From positions 133,494 to 197,493 of the forward strand of contig CAJUAA010000003.1 in NCBI GenBank assembly GCA_910584205.1: a stretch of 64,000 bases of DNA, read 5' to 3'. Made by a program: the position numbers and the translations under genes. This document shows, piece after piece, positions 40,240 to 49,486 of the stretch. The notes beneath the pieces were generated by a model. That model did no database searches, was not told where the DNA came from, and saw nothing but the letters and a program-made list of their open reading frames with translations. This stretch comes from an uncultured Lachnospiraceae bacterium (lineage in GTDB: Bacteria; Bacillota; Clostridia; Lachnospirales; Lachnospiraceae). Each line of letters starts with the position of its first letter. The first letter of the stretch is position 1.

Positions 40240-40269
40240 ACCGCCCTGTCTTCCGGCTGACAGGGCGGT
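40240..40269 (+). terminator. mecA terminator
   Basis: ACCGCCCTGTC (40240-40250) pairs perfectly with 40259-40269, followed by TCTTT. Confidence 0.85.
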
Positions 40270-40287
40270 TCTTTATCCGCTTTTTTC

Positions 40288-40488
40288 TTATGCGCCAAGG
40301 AAATTATTCAGTCTTGCGACCAGCACATCCGGGTCCATCCCATGGACCAGCGCCGCTTCGCCCAGGCTCTCTCCCTGCGCGGAGGGACATCCGACGCAGT
40401 GCATGCCTTCCCTCATAAGAATCGGTATGATATTCGGATCCATCTTCACCAGGTCCGCGATAATCATATCTTTTGAAATTTTGGCCAT
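40288..40488 (-). CDS. DUF1858 protein, small
   Basis: A 66-residue protein with the DUF1858 core (IPILMREGMHCVGCPSAQGESL). The two cysteines in CVGC suggest metal or redox binding. GGAGG precedes the ATG at 40488. It is a common single-gene unit in clostridia and has no established function. Confidence 0.88.
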   Translation of the reverse strand: MAKISKDMIIADLVKMDPNIIPILMREGMHCVGCPSAQGESLGEAALVHGMDPDVLVARLNNFLGA

Positions 40489-40685
40489 TTTCTGTAACCT
40501 CCTGTCGTATTTTATACCCCGTGGAATCTGTCCTCTGGCATATGCACATATTATAAGCCCATTCACTTGCAAAATCAAGGGAGTATGATATAATTTAATC
40601 AGTTCGACCATGTCCGGCCGTGTTTTCCCGGCGTCTGTCAGGGCATGGCAGAACCATCGACAATTTCACAGGTGGAGGGATGTAT

Positions 40686-41318
40686 ATGGAGCAGAAGCGC
40701 TACATGATCTCTGACGCTGCGAAGATGGTGGATGTGGAGTCTCATGTTCTCAGATACTGGGAGGACGAGCTTGAACTGCCGATCGGACGCAACGAGATGG
40801 GTCACCGCTACTATACAGAAGATAACATCCGAATGTTTCATCACATTAAGGACCTGAAGGAACAGGGCTTTCAGCTGAAGGCGATCAAAGTACTGATACC
40901 GGAGATGGAACAGGGAAATGTACCACCGGCAATTGTCCGCGAACCCGAACCTCCCGCAGGTGACAAGATGGAACAGTTCCAGATGATTCTGGGAAAGGTT
41001 GTCTCTCAGGCCATCCGGGAAAACCAGCAGGAGATGGGAAAGGAACTGAGCCACCAGGTATCCACACAGGTCGTGAAGGAGATGGATTATCTCTTCCGCC
41101 TTCAGGAGGAACGGGAGGAAACGCACTATAAGAAGCTGGACGAGCTGATCCGCTCCTCGCAGAAGCAGCGGAAACTGTTCGCCCTCAAGAAAAAAAGAGA
41201 GAAGAAGACGAAGGAACCCCGGATCAAGGAAGCCCGGGTAAAGGAACCGGATAAAAAAGAATCGCGCAGAAAACCCTGGTTTTTCGGCGCGCAGCCAAAA
41301 AAAGACATAGTCCTGTAG
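40686..41318 (+). CDS. MerR-family regulator with basic C-terminal tail
   Basis: A 210-residue protein with a MerR winged helix (ISDAAKMVDVESHVLRYWEDE ... GHRYYTEDNIRMF, residues 4-75), a helical middle (about 95-165) and a strongly charged tail rich in Lys and Arg (about 170-205). ATG at 40686 is spaced correctly from GGAGG; ATG at 40680 is too close. No ligand-binding domain is present. The tail could touch DNA or RNA. Target unknown. Confidence 0.85.
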   Translation: MEQKRYMISDAAKMVDVESHVLRYWEDELELPIGRNEMGHRYYTEDNIRMFHHIKDLKEQGFQLKAIKVLIPEMEQGNVPPAIVREPEPPAGDKMEQFQMILGKVVSQAIRENQQEMGKELSHQVSTQVVKEMDYLFRLQEEREETHYKKLDELIRSSQKQRKLFALKKKREKKTKEPRIKEARVKEPDKKESRRKPWFFGAQPKKDIVL

Positions 41319-41330
41319 GACTATGTCTTT
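41301..41330. terminator. Shared terminator of merR-type gene and ferredoxin gene
   Basis: AAAGACATAGTCC (41301-41313) pairs perfectly with 41318-41330 around TGTA; A-runs and T-runs flank the stem. The MerR stop codon is inside it, and the ferredoxin gene converges from the other side. Confidence 0.88.
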
Positions 41331-41353
41331 TTCTGCGAGTTATGTAGTACGAA

Positions 41354-41524
41354 TTATTCAGCGGAAATTGCCTCGTTCGGACATTCTGCTTCGCAGGTGC
41401 CGCACTCCAGGCAAGCATCAGCGTCGATTACATACTTTCCATCAGCCTCGGAGATCGCATCTGCCGGACAGACTTCTGCACAGGAACCGCATCCTACGCA
41501 ATCATCAGAAATAACGTATGCCAT
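41354..41524 (-). CDS. 2[4Fe-4S] ferredoxin
   Basis: A 56-residue electron carrier found by reading the gap on the minus strand. Both cluster motifs are complete: CVGCGSCAEVCP near residue 9 and CLECGTCEAECP near residue 38. The start is MAYVISDDC, preceded by AAGGAGG. Such ferredoxins serve fermentative oxidoreductases in anaerobes. Confidence 0.95.
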   Translation of the reverse strand: MAYVISDDCVGCGSCAEVCPADAISEADGKYVIDADACLECGTCEAECPNEAISAE

Positions 41525-41646
41525 GGTACTTCATCCTCCTTAATTATTTTTCGATACCCCTTCAGGATCTTTCTCTATTTTAATATAAATATCCGCAATA
41601 TGCAAGCGTAAATCACGTTTCCCTGCATTCTGGAAACGAATTCCTG

Positions 41647-42993
41647 TCAGCCGGGTTCCCGGTCCATATCCGTAAACTTGGTGAGCTCGGGCATCCACAG
41701 CAGATTCACCGTTCCGATAGGGCCGTTGCGCTGTTTGGCGATGATGACCTCCGCCACCCGCTGCTCCGCTTCGGACAGATCCCGGTTATAATAGCCCTCC
41801 CGGTACAGAAACATGACCACATCCGCGTCCTGCTCGATGGCTCCGGACTCTCTCAGATCCGAAAGCATGGGACGGTGGTCCGGCCTCTGCTCCACCGCAC
41901 GGCTTAACTGGGACAGCGCCACCACCGGAACGTTCAGTTCGCGGGCCAGCGCTTTCAGTCCCCGGGAAATATCCGATATCTCCTGCTGTCTGGACGCTCC
42001 ACTGCTGCCATCTGCGCTCATCAACTGCAGATAATCGATAATCACGATTTTGATGTCATGCTCCATCTTCAGCTTCCTGCACTTGGAGCGCATGGAGGAA
42101 AGGCTGATGCCGGGCGTATCGTCAATGAACAGGCGGGAATTGGCAATGCTGGCGGAGCCTTCCACCAGATTCATCCACTCCTCATCGTTCAGTCGCCCGG
42201 TCCGGATCTTCTGGGCATCCACATGGGATTCCAGAGAAAGCATCCGGTTGACCAGCTGCTCCCGTGACATCTCCAGGCTGAAGATGGCTACCGCCTGATC
42301 CTTCTTGAACGCCATATGCTGCGCCAGATTTAACACAAACGCAGTTTTTCCCATGGACGGCCGGGCCGCAATCAAGATCAGGTCCGACGGCTGAAGGCCG
42401 GACGTCTTATAGTCCAGATCCAGAAACCCGGTCTCCAGCCCCGTCACCCTGCCTCTGGACTTGGACGCCGCGTCAATCTTTTTCATGACATCGATGACGA
42501 TCTGCCGGATGGGGACAAATTCATTCCGTCCGCCCCGCTGCGCCAGTTCAAAAACCCGTTTCTCCGCATCCTCCAGCGCAGTCTTCACCTTTTCCGTTCC
42601 TGCGTAGCAGACATTGGCGATCTCCTCGTTCAGCCGGATCAGCCTCCGGGCCACAGCCTTCTCCGCCACGATGTCCGCGTAAAATTTTGCGTTCGCCGAC
42701 GTATAGACCTGATCCATCCAGCGCATGATCAGCTCCACGCCGCACGCCTCCTCCGGCACGCCCTTTTCCCGAAGCTGGGTATGCAGGATAACCGGTTCCA
42801 CCGGTTTTCCTTCATTATACAGTTCCAGCATGGTCTGATAGACCGTCCCCAGCTGTTTCTGGTAAAAATCCTCGCCGGTAATAATCTCAGACACGGTCAT
42901 AATCTTCTCATTGTCCAGAAGCACAGCGCCGATCACCGAGCGCTCCGCCTCCTCGTCGTGGGGCATGACGCGTTTTATGAGTGCTTCTTCCAT
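41647..42993 (-). CDS. dnaB: Replicative DNA helicase DnaB
   Basis: A 448-residue hexameric helicase of the replication fork. The N-terminal domain starts MPHDEEAERSVIGAVLLD. The RecA-like domain has Walker A ARPSMGKTAF and the IVIIDYLQLM Walker B. The length is normal. It follows rplI in the gdpP-rplI-dnaB operon, a frequent order in Firmicutes. Confidence 0.96.
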   Translation of the reverse strand: MEEALIKRVMPHDEEAERSVIGAVLLDNEKIMTVSEIITGEDFYQKQLGTVYQTMLELYNEGKPVEPVILHTQLREKGVPEEACGVELIMRWMDQVYTSANAKFYADIVAEKAVARRLIRLNEEIANVCYAGTEKVKTALEDAEKRVFELAQRGGRNEFVPIRQIVIDVMKKIDAASKSRGRVTGLETGFLDLDYKTSGLQPSDLILIAARPSMGKTAFVLNLAQHMAFKKDQAVAIFSLEMSREQLVNRMLSLESHVDAQKIRTGRLNDEEWMNLVEGSASIANSRLFIDDTPGISLSSMRSKCRKLKMEHDIKIVIIDYLQLMSADGSSGASRQQEISDISRGLKALARELNVPVVALSQLSRAVEQRPDHRPMLSDLRESGAIEQDADVVMFLYREGYYNRDLSEAEQRVAEVIIAKQRNGPIGTVNLLWMPELTKFTDMDREPG

Positions 42994-43011
42994 CTGCTGT
43001 CTGCTCCCGCC

Positions 43012-43458
43012 CTAGGCTTCCTGTACGATCACTTTCAGCTCTCCCGTCACCTGCGGATGCAACTTGATGGGCACCATCGTGGTCCCTACGGCCTTGATGG
43101 GACTGGGAAGCACCAGCTTCTTCTTGTCAATCTCCAGATCCAGCTGTTCCTTTGCCGCCTGCGCGATCTCTTTGGAGGAGATGGAGCCGAACAGCTTTCC
43201 GCCTTCTCCCGCCTTGATCTTCAGCGTCACCTGGACCTTCTCCAGCTCTGCCGCGAATTTTTTCGCCTCTTCCAGCCTCTGGGCCGCCAGCTTGTCCTCA
43301 TGGGCCCTTTTCAGCTTTAAGTCGTTCATATTCTTCGCCGTCGCTTCGACTCCCAGCTTCTTCGCCAGGATGAAGTTCCTTGCGTATCCGTCGTTTACCT
43401 CTACCAGTTCTCCTTTTTTCCCAAGGGATTTTACATCCTCCAGTAAGATTACTTTCAT
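43012..43458 (-). CDS. rplI: 50S ribosomal protein L9
   Basis: A 148-residue ribosomal protein with the N-terminal L9 signature (MKVILLEDVKSLGKKG, NDGYARNFI) followed by the long helix and the C-terminal domain. Its ATG overlaps the gdpP stop (ATGA), so translation is coupled. Confidence 0.96.
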   Translation of the reverse strand: MKVILLEDVKSLGKKGELVEVNDGYARNFILAKKLGVEATAKNMNDLKLKRAHEDKLAAQRLEEAKKFAAELEKVQVTLKIKAGEGGKLFGSISSKEIAQAAKEQLDLEIDKKKLVLPSPIKAVGTTMVPIKLHPQVTGELKVIVQEA

Positions 43459-45500
43459 TCCAGTTCTCCTTCCTCAAACATCTGATCCAGGGTCTGGCGC
43501 ACCTGCCTCATGGCCTCCTCTAGAGAGCACTGCAGCTGCGCGCCGGCGACGTTCAGATGGCCGCCGCCGCCCATTCGCTCCATAATCACCTGTACATTGA
43601 CCTCATCGATGGAACGCGCGCTTACATAGATCTTGCCGTTGTATTCCGTCAGCACGATGGAAGCGCGGACTCCGATGATATTCAAAAGTTCGTTGGCCGC
43701 CTGAGCGCCCACGATGGTCGGGCTCTCCAGTCCCCTGCCGGGACAGACGGACAGGGCAAATCCCCGGTATACTTCCGCGTGGCGGACGGATTCCGCCCGC
43801 GCCTTGTATTCCGCCATGTCGTTGCGGAACATTTTCCTCACACGGGTCACATCCGCGCCGCATCTCCTCAGGAAAGCCGCCGCTTCAAACGTACGGACCC
43901 CCGTCTTTGTCACAAAATTATCGGTATCGATCACCATACCCGCGTACATGCAGTCCGCTTCTCCGCCCTTCAGCCGTACATTGTCCGCAAAATACTGCAG
44001 GATCTCCGCCACCATCTCGCAGGCGGAGGACGCGTTGGGTTCAATATAGGAAAGCACCGCGTGGTTGATGGCCTCATTGCCCCTTCTGTGGTGGTCAAAT
44101 ACCACGATGGTCGGCGTCATGGACAGGATGTCCTCGCATTCCGTATAGCTGGGCCGGTTGGTATCCACCACGATCACCGCCGTATTCCGGTCCACGATCT
44201 CCCGCGCCTGTCCGCTGCCTATGACGATTCCATGGTCCTCCCCGTTGATCTCATTGAACAGGTCCAGCATGGGACGCACCGAAGTCGTCACATCATTCAA
44301 TACGATATAGGTCTTTTTATTCAATGTCTTCGCCGCACGGTAGATGCCGATGGCCGCGCCGAAGGAGTCCGCGTCCTGGAGCTTGTGCCCCATGACCACC
44401 ACCTTGTCCTTGCTCTCCACGATCTCTCTGAGCGCCTGGGCCTTCACACGGGCCTTCACGCGCGTATTCTTCTCCACCTGCTGGGTCTTGCCGCCGTAAT
44501 AGGTGATCTGGTCTTTTGCCTTCACCACCGCCTGATCGCCGCCCCGGGCCAGGGCAAGGTCCATGGCGCTTCTGGCATATTCCATACAGTCCATATAGGA
44601 ACTACCGCCGGTGCCGATGCTGATGCTCAGCGTGATCGGCATCTCGTTGCCGATGTTGACCGTCTTGATATCCTGAAGGAGATCGAATTTGTTGTCGCGG
44701 ATCTGCGCCAGCGCCTTCTCCTTCAGGACCACGAAGAAGCGGTCCTTCTCCAGCTTTCTTACGATGCCGTCATAGGCGTTGAAATACTTGTTGATCTTCC
44801 GCTCGATCAGAGCGACCAGAAGGGAGGTGCGCACCTCCTCCACGTTCTCCAGCGCCTCGTCGTAGTTGTCGATGTATACAAGGCCCGCCGCCATACGCTG
44901 TTCCTGATTCTCACGGATGTAATAGTTGATCTCCGTAACGTCAAACAGATAGATGGCGATCAGACTTCCCTCGAACTCCACTGTGCTGACCAGGTGCGTC
45001 CCTCTCATGTCCTCATCCATGCTGATCCGCTTCATATCCGCCCGGAAATCATAGGTCCCGTAGTGGAATTCCACCGAGGTCTCCGGCTGGCTGTCTCCCG
45101 GCAGGACGTCTTTCACCAGTTCCGGAAAGATGGTGGTAATGCTCCGGCTGTACTCCGGCCCCTTTCCCGTGATCTCCATAAACTGGCGGTTCATCCAGAT
45201 GATCTTGCCCTCTTCGGTCAGAAGCGCATAGGGCAGGATCAGTTCCTTCAGAAGATTTTTCTGGATCTGCCCGTAATGCGTGGCGAAGGACACCAGCTCC
45301 GTATAGAGCATGGGCTTGTTGCTCACATAGAGTACGGCGGCAACCACCGCATAGACCGCCACAAAAGCCGCCATCACCATACCGGCCTGCGCGGAAATCA
45401 AAAAGATCCAGATATTCATACCGATCAGGAGCACCGTCAGATAGAGCGGCCAGCGCACATACAGGCGGAGCTGGCCATTGAGTTTTACATTTTTCTTCAT
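43455..45500 (-). CDS. gdpP: c-di-AMP phosphodiesterase, GdpP-like
   Basis: A 681-residue membrane protein with two N-terminal helices, a PAS-like domain, a degenerate GGDEF domain, and a DHH-DHHA1 phosphodiesterase (GHKLQDADSFGAAIG, VVVDTNRPSY, FDHHRRG, GGGGHLNVAG). It lowers cellular c-di-AMP. The start at 45500 has a TTAGGA site. It lies first in an operon with rplI and dnaB. Confidence 0.93.
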   Translation of the reverse strand: MKKNVKLNGQLRLYVRWPLYLTVLLIGMNIWIFLISAQAGMVMAAFVAVYAVVAAVLYVSNKPMLYTELVSFATHYGQIQKNLLKELILPYALLTEEGKIIWMNRQFMEITGKGPEYSRSITTIFPELVKDVLPGDSQPETSVEFHYGTYDFRADMKRISMDEDMRGTHLVSTVEFEGSLIAIYLFDVTEINYYIRENQEQRMAAGLVYIDNYDEALENVEEVRTSLLVALIERKINKYFNAYDGIVRKLEKDRFFVVLKEKALAQIRDNKFDLLQDIKTVNIGNEMPITLSISIGTGGSSYMDCMEYARSAMDLALARGGDQAVVKAKDQITYYGGKTQQVEKNTRVKARVKAQALREIVESKDKVVVMGHKLQDADSFGAAIGIYRAAKTLNKKTYIVLNDVTTSVRPMLDLFNEINGEDHGIVIGSGQAREIVDRNTAVIVVDTNRPSYTECEDILSMTPTIVVFDHHRRGNEAINHAVLSYIEPNASSACEMVAEILQYFADNVRLKGGEADCMYAGMVIDTDNFVTKTGVRTFEAAAFLRRCGADVTRVRKMFRNDMAEYKARAESVRHAEVYRGFALSVCPGRGLESPTIVGAQAANELLNIIGVRASIVLTEYNGKIYVSARSIDEVNVQVIMERMGGGGHLNVAGAQLQCSLEEAMRQVRQTLDQMFEEGELE

Positions 45501-45588
45501 AAGGTCGATTCCTAAAATTGCATGTTTGGGGCGGCACACAGCCGGGACGCCGTCCGGTCCCGCTTCTCCGCCCGTTGCCTACCTGAAC

Positions 45589-45617
45589 ATTATACCATCC
45601 CTTGTTCTCCCGGACAA
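45589..45617 (-). promoter_or_regulatory. Promoter of the gdpP-rplI-dnaB operon
   Basis: Minus strand TTGTCC (45612-45617), 17 nt, TATAAT (45589-45594), located between the rpsR terminator and gdpP. Confidence 0.75.
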
Positions 45618-45620
45618 GAG

Positions 45621-45646
45621 AAAAAAGAGCACCGCATCAGCGGTGC
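45621..45646 (-). terminator. Terminator of the rpsF-ssb-rpsR operon
   Basis: GCACCGC (45629-45635) pairs with 45640-45646; on the minus strand TCTTTTTT follows. Confidence 0.88.
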
Positions 45647-45660
45647 CCAAAAAGTTGTTC

Positions 45661-45924
45661 CTATTCTGCTGTGTACGGCATAAGCGCCACGTGTCTTGCT
45701 CTCTTGATCGCAACCGTAAGCGCTCTCTGATGCTTTGCACAGTTTCCGGTGATTCTCCTCGGAAGGATCTTTCCTCTCTCGGAAACGTATCTTTTTAATT
45801 TATTCACATCTTTATAATCGATCTCATTGTTCTCTTTGCCACAGAATACGCAAACTTTTTTTCTTCTGCGTCCGCCTCTTCTCATCTTCGGAGCGTCGCC
45901 TTTTTCATTTTTGGTGTAAGCCAT
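45661..45924 (-). CDS. rpsR: 30S ribosomal protein S18
   Basis: An 87-residue S18 with [33 protein letters not shown] split over residues 44-76. The N-terminal part carries a CVFCGK motif, consistent with a zinc-ligand form. Third gene after rpsF and ssb. Confidence 0.96.
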   Translation of the reverse strand: MAYTKNEKGDAPKMRRGGRRRKKVCVFCGKENNEIDYKDVNKLKRYVSERGKILPRRITGNCAKHQRALTVAIKRARHVALMPYTAE

Positions 45925-45965
45925 GATGATTCCTCCTTTTCACATTCCTGTATCAAATCTGATTG

Positions 45966-46424
45966 TTAATTGAAGGGCAGTTCTTCATCGATCCCGTCCG
46001 GGATATTCATAAAACCGTCTCCCGCAGCGCCCATGGGATTCGGCATCGGCGCAGGTGCGGACTGATAAGCGCCGCCCATGCTGCCACGGTTGGCTTCGCT
46101 TGCCGCCTTGCTTTCCGCAAACTCAATTTCGTCCAGAATGACCTCCGTCGTGTAGACCTTCTGTCCGTCCCGATTCGTATAGCTTCCTGTCTCGATCCTG
46201 CCGCTTGCAGCCACCTTGATTCCCTGACGCAGAAAACGCTCTGCAAATTCCGCCTGCTTTCCAAACGCCTTGCAGGTAATAAAATCTGCCGTCTGATCGT
46301 CCTTACGGTTAAATCTGCGGTCCACCGCCAGCGTAAATCTCGCGATCGCCAGCGCGTTCTCGCCATTGGAATAACGGATCTCCGGATCTCTGGTCAAACG
46401 TCCCATTAATACGACTCTATTCAT
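45966..46424 (-). CDS. ssb: Single-stranded DNA-binding protein
   Basis: A 152-residue SSB with an OB fold (MNRVVLMGRLTRDPEIRY, FITCKAFGKQAEF, VYTTEVILDEIEF), a Gly/Pro/Met-rich linker, and the acidic C-terminal tip DEELPFN that contacts partner enzymes. ATG at 46424 has AGAGGTG upstream; TTG at 46430 is not needed. Confidence 0.95.
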   Translation of the reverse strand: MNRVVLMGRLTRDPEIRYSNGENALAIARFTLAVDRRFNRKDDQTADFITCKAFGKQAEFAERFLRQGIKVAASGRIETGSYTNRDGQKVYTTEVILDEIEFAESKAASEANRGSMGGAYQSAPAPMPNPMGAAGDGFMNIPDGIDEELPFN

Positions 46425-46451
46425 TAACAATCACCTCTTAATCTGCTGTCA

Positions 46452-46739
46452 TTATGCATCTTTGCGAACGCACAGATAACGGATTACATTGTCCAGAATA
46501 CGTACGCGCTTCTCTACTTCAGCAGGGCAGGTCGCCGGTGCGTCGAACTGAATGAAGTAGTAAAATCCTTCTCTCATCTTCTGGATCTCGTATGCGAGCC
46601 TCTTCTTGCCGCCGTCTTCTACTTCCGTCACCACGCCGCCGAAGCGGGTAATGATCTCTTTTGCCTTCTCTACGGCAGCTGCTCTCTCGTCATCTTCGAT
46701 TTTTGCACTCACAATCAATGCCAATTCGTATTTGTTCAT
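46452..46739 (-). CDS. rpsF: 30S ribosomal protein S6
   Basis: A 95-residue S6 (MNKYELALIVSAKI ... GGKKRLAYEIQKMREGFYYF split in the middle) preceded by AAGGAGG. First gene of the rpsF-ssb-rpsR operon. Its leader of about 85 nt contains short hairpins that might bind the S6-S18 complex for feedback control; this was not proved. Confidence 0.95.
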   Translation of the reverse strand: MNKYELALIVSAKIEDDERAAAVEKAKEIITRFGGVVTEVEDGGKKRLAYEIQKMREGFYYFIQFDAPATCPAEVEKRVRILDNVIRYLCVRKDA

Positions 46740-46831
46740 GCTTTTTACCTCCTTCTGGTCTCTGGCGCACAACCCATGGCCATGCGCAAGGAATGCCCCG
46801 TTCACGGAGCCATAATATATCACAAGTCAAA

Positions 46832-46860
46832 ACTATAGCACAGATTCCCTTTCTTTTCAA
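46832..46860 (-). promoter_or_regulatory. Promoter of the rpsF-ssb-rpsR operon
   Basis: Minus strand TTGAAA (46855-46860), 17 nt, TATAGT (46832-46837). Confidence 0.75.
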
Positions 46861-46963
46861 GCGTTAAATGAGCAAATTCCCGCAAATTTCCCTCAGATCA
46901 TGGAAATTCTTCAAAATACAGAAAGCATGTCCGCTTTTGACCCATCCTGCTCTTCCCCGCAGA

Positions 46964-46986
46964 AGCGGCTGCCTTTAGCAGCCGCT
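46964..46986 (-). terminator. Hairpin after the CAP lipoprotein gene
   Basis: AGCGGCTGC (46964-46972) pairs perfectly with 46978-46986. The T-run is weak, so termination is likely but not certain. Confidence 0.55.
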
Positions 46987-46998
46987 CTTATGCGTTCG

Positions 46999-48387
46999 TC
47001 ACGGATGCACCGGCGTGGACAGCACGTCTGTGAACAGATCGAATTCCACGCGCATCATTGGTTTTCCATAGACGTTCTCTCTTCCGCGTCTCGATTCCGG
47101 GATGCGGTTCTTGCCGGAATAAATATGCGAGCATCCAAAATACCGGTAATCCGGGTTGATCATAGCCTCATAATGCTCCGGCGAATAGCGGTAGTTGATA
47201 TAGAAGGTGGATTGTACATGAGCTGTTTCGTCCAGTATGCCGGTATCCACCGTATTCTCGCCCAGCCGATTCATATGGAGAAATTCCATCAGTTCATAGA
47301 CTCTGTCCTCGTTAGCCTCATCATTCAGCCAGTCATGGGCCCCATAGCCTTCGCTGATATCGACCCAGCCCCTGTAACAGGCGACGGCCGCCAGTTCAGG
47401 GTCGAATTTCAAAGGATCCACGCCGACCTCGGCGCGGTACTCGTTGACCTTCTCAAACTCTTCGGCCTGCATGGAGGTCATCTTTACGCCAAGCTGCAGC
47501 GGATAACCGCCGCCCGCCGCCACGTCCTTCTGAGAATCCTGATTCAGCATCCAGTAGAAATAATAGCACTCATAATGGTCGCCAAAGGCGTCCCGCAGCT
47601 CCTGTCCGCAGTTTTCCCGATAGGCGGCCACGTTGAAGCCCCCGTTCCCCTGGCGCCCTTCGTGGATGCCCACGGTCTGGAAATGCTCCAGCAGAAGCTC
47701 TTCATCATAATGGTACAAAAACGCAAGGGCAGGGAAGGATTCCATATAAAAATCCGCATCAAACACCAGAGACCAGTCAGCCTCTTCTATATAGGCGTCG
47801 TACAGTTCACCGTAGTCCCACTCTACGTCGTAGGGGTTGTGTCCATTCTCCACATCGACCACAAAGGCCTCACTGTGCGTATAGAGCTCTTCCTCGACCC
47901 CTGCCTGAAGCTCTCCAAGCCCGGCGATGGAGCTGATGTCCGAAGAAGCTGTCAGGACTTCCGGTTCGTCGGCGCTTTCCTCTTCCGCGTCGGCGTTCTC
48001 TCCGGTTCCGTCTGCGTTTTCCTTTGCCCCGTCGGCGTTCTCTCCGGTCCCGTCGGCGTTCTCTCCGGTTTCGCCGGTGCTTTCCTTTGCCCCATCGGTA
48101 TTTCCTCCGGTCCCGCCGGCGTTTTCCTTTGCCCCATCAGTGTTTCCTCCGGTTCCGCCGACATTTTCCTTTGCCCCGTCAGCATTCTCTCCGGCGGCGT
48201 TTCTCCAGGCTTTGGACCTGTCCCAGATCTCCTCTCCGGAGCTGCTGTATCCCCTCAGAACTGCGTCGGCCCGGATGCTGGCCGCGGGCTTTGCTTCCCC
48301 GCAGCCGGAAAGACATACGGCCAGAATAAGCAGGCTGACGAAAAACAGCTCCCTCCTGTTCTTTCGGTACCGTTTCTTTTTCATCAT
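46999..48387 (-). CDS. Repeat-rich lipoprotein with CAP domain
   Basis: A 462-residue exported lipoprotein. The lipobox LSGC ends a signal peptide (Cys about 29). Residues 66-133 are about ten 7-residue repeats (GENADGA, KENAGGT, GGNTDGA). About 190-290 is a module with HFQTVGIHEGRQGNGGFNVAAY, a type seen repeatedly in Lachnospiraceae surface proteins. The C-terminal part (about 315-440) is a CAP/SCP domain (EFEKVNEYRAEVGVDPLKFDPELAAVA, GAHDW). CAP proteins of this kind are often secreted and of unknown activity. Start supported by GGAGTGG. Confidence 0.85.
   Translation of the reverse strand: MMKKKRYRKNRRELFFVSLLILAVCLSGCGEAKPAASIRADAVLRGYSSSGEEIWDRSKAWRNAAGENADGAKENVGGTGGNTDGAKENAGGTGGNTDGAKESTGETGENADGTGENADGAKENADGTGENADAEEESADEPEVLTASSDISSIAGLGELQAGVEEELYTHSEAFVVDVENGHNPYDVEWDYGELYDAYIEEADWSLVFDADFYMESFPALAFLYHYDEELLLEHFQTVGIHEGRQGNGGFNVAAYRENCGQELRDAFGDHYECYYFYWMLNQDSQKDVAAGGGYPLQLGVKMTSMQAEEFEKVNEYRAEVGVDPLKFDPELAAVACYRGWVDISEGYGAHDWLNDEANEDRVYELMEFLHMNRLGENTVDTGILDETAHVQSTFYINYRYSPEHYEAMINPDYRYFGCSHIYSGKNRIPESRRGRENVYGKPMMRVEFDLFTDVLSTPVHP
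47989..48192 (-). repeat. 21-bp in-frame tandem repeat in the CAP lipoprotein gene
   Basis: About ten copies of a 21-bp unit code for seven residues each (for example GENADGT). The unit length keeps the frame, so slippage would change only the length of the stalk between membrane anchor and globular domains. Confidence 0.85.
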
Positions 48388-48490
48388 TGATCACCACTCC
48401 TTTCATCTACCTGCCATGTTAGCAGTCCTCCGCCTCCATGTTCGTAATTTTTACGAAAAACGCTTCATTCTGCGGCATTGCAGAAAATAT

Positions 48491-48673
48491 TCAGGCTTTT
48501 TTCCGCAGTCCGCGGGCATTTTTTTCCACCAGCTTCCGGCTCACCATGACCTGATGGCCGCAGCCTTCGCATTTCAGCCGGAAATCTGCGCCCACCCGCA
48601 GAATCTCCCACTCCCGGCTCCCGCAGGGATGCGGTTTTTTCAGTTTTACAATGTCTCCCACCTGATAATCCAT
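48491..48673 (-). CDS. DUF951 protein
   Basis: A 60-residue protein of the DUF951 family (MDYQVGDIVKLKKPHPCGSREWEI, LKCEGCGHQVMVSR). Cysteines in CGS, CEGC suggest a zinc ribbon. GGAGG precedes the ATG at 48673. Usually encoded near replication genes in Firmicutes. Function unknown. Confidence 0.9.
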   Translation of the reverse strand: MDYQVGDIVKLKKPHPCGSREWEILRVGADFRLKCEGCGHQVMVSRKLVEKNARGLRKKA

Positions 48674-48756
48674 AGATATCCTCCGATCCATATATGATGG
48701 CGCCGGGTGCGGGCGTCTGCCCGGGGCGGATTAGCCCGGTCCCCCGAACGGCCGTC

Positions 48757-49476
48757 CTACAGCCGGCTGAAGATCTCGCCGATGCTCCCCTGCACCAGAA
48801 GATCCGCCCTGGAATCCATGGGCGTCACCGACTTGTTGATCAGCACCAGTTTGTGTCCTTCATAATAATCGATCAGTCCCGCCGCCGGATAGACCGTCAG
48901 GGACGTGCCGCCGATGATCAGGACGTCCGCATGGCTGATGGCCTGGATCGCCCCCCGCATGGTGGCCGTATCGAGCCCTTCTTCGTACAGGACCACGTCC
49001 GGCTTTACAGGCCCGCCGCATTTCTCACAGACCGGCACCCCTTCGGAATCCCGTATATACGCCGCATCGTAGAGGGCATGGCAGCGCTCGCAGTAATTCC
49101 GGTGCACGGAGCCGTGAAGCTCATAGACCGTCCGGCTGCCGGCCGCCTGATGGAGCCCGTCGATGTTCTGGGTCACCACGGCCCGCAGCTTCCCTTCCCG
49201 CTCCCACTGGGCCAGCTTCTCATGGGCCGCGTTGGGCTTCGCGTCCAGCGCCAGCATCTTCGCCCGGTAAAAACGGTAGAATTCCTCCGTCTTCTTCCGG
49301 TAAAAGGTACGGCTCAGGATCGTCTCCGGCGGATAGTCATACTGCTGATGATACAGCCCGTCCACGCTCCGGAAATCCGGAATCCCGCTCTCGGTAGAGA
49401 CGCCCGCCCCGCCGAAAAAGACGATATTGCCGCTCTCGTCCACCCATTGTTTCAAAGTATCCATCGCTTCTGTCAT
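48757..49476 (-). CDS. NAD-dependent protein deacylase, sirtuin
   Basis: A 239-residue Sir2 enzyme with NAD motifs GAGVSTESGIPDFRS, TQNIDGLH (catalytic His in ELHGSVH) and GGTSLTVYPA, and four zinc cysteines (CERC ... CEKC). It removes acyl groups from lysines. ATG at 49476 has AAGGAGG, which lies at the border of a 42-bp tandem duplication upstream. Confidence 0.94.
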   Translation of the reverse strand: MTEAMDTLKQWVDESGNIVFFGGAGVSTESGIPDFRSVDGLYHQQYDYPPETILSRTFYRKKTEEFYRFYRAKMLALDAKPNAAHEKLAQWEREGKLRAVVTQNIDGLHQAAGSRTVYELHGSVHRNYCERCHALYDAAYIRDSEGVPVCEKCGGPVKPDVVLYEEGLDTATMRGAIQAISHADVLIIGGTSLTVYPAAGLIDYYEGHKLVLINKSVTPMDSRADLLVQGSIGEIFSRL

Positions 49477-49486
49477 CTTCACAGCC

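Noticed and set aside
43557..45515. Long open frame (652 codons) on the plus strand
   Set aside because: It lies entirely antisense to gdpP, has low-complexity His/Arg/Val composition and no ribosome site; it is a shadow of codon bias.
47989..48192. Possible CRISPR or satellite
   Set aside because: Repeat units are contiguous, 21 bp long and in frame with a lipoprotein gene.
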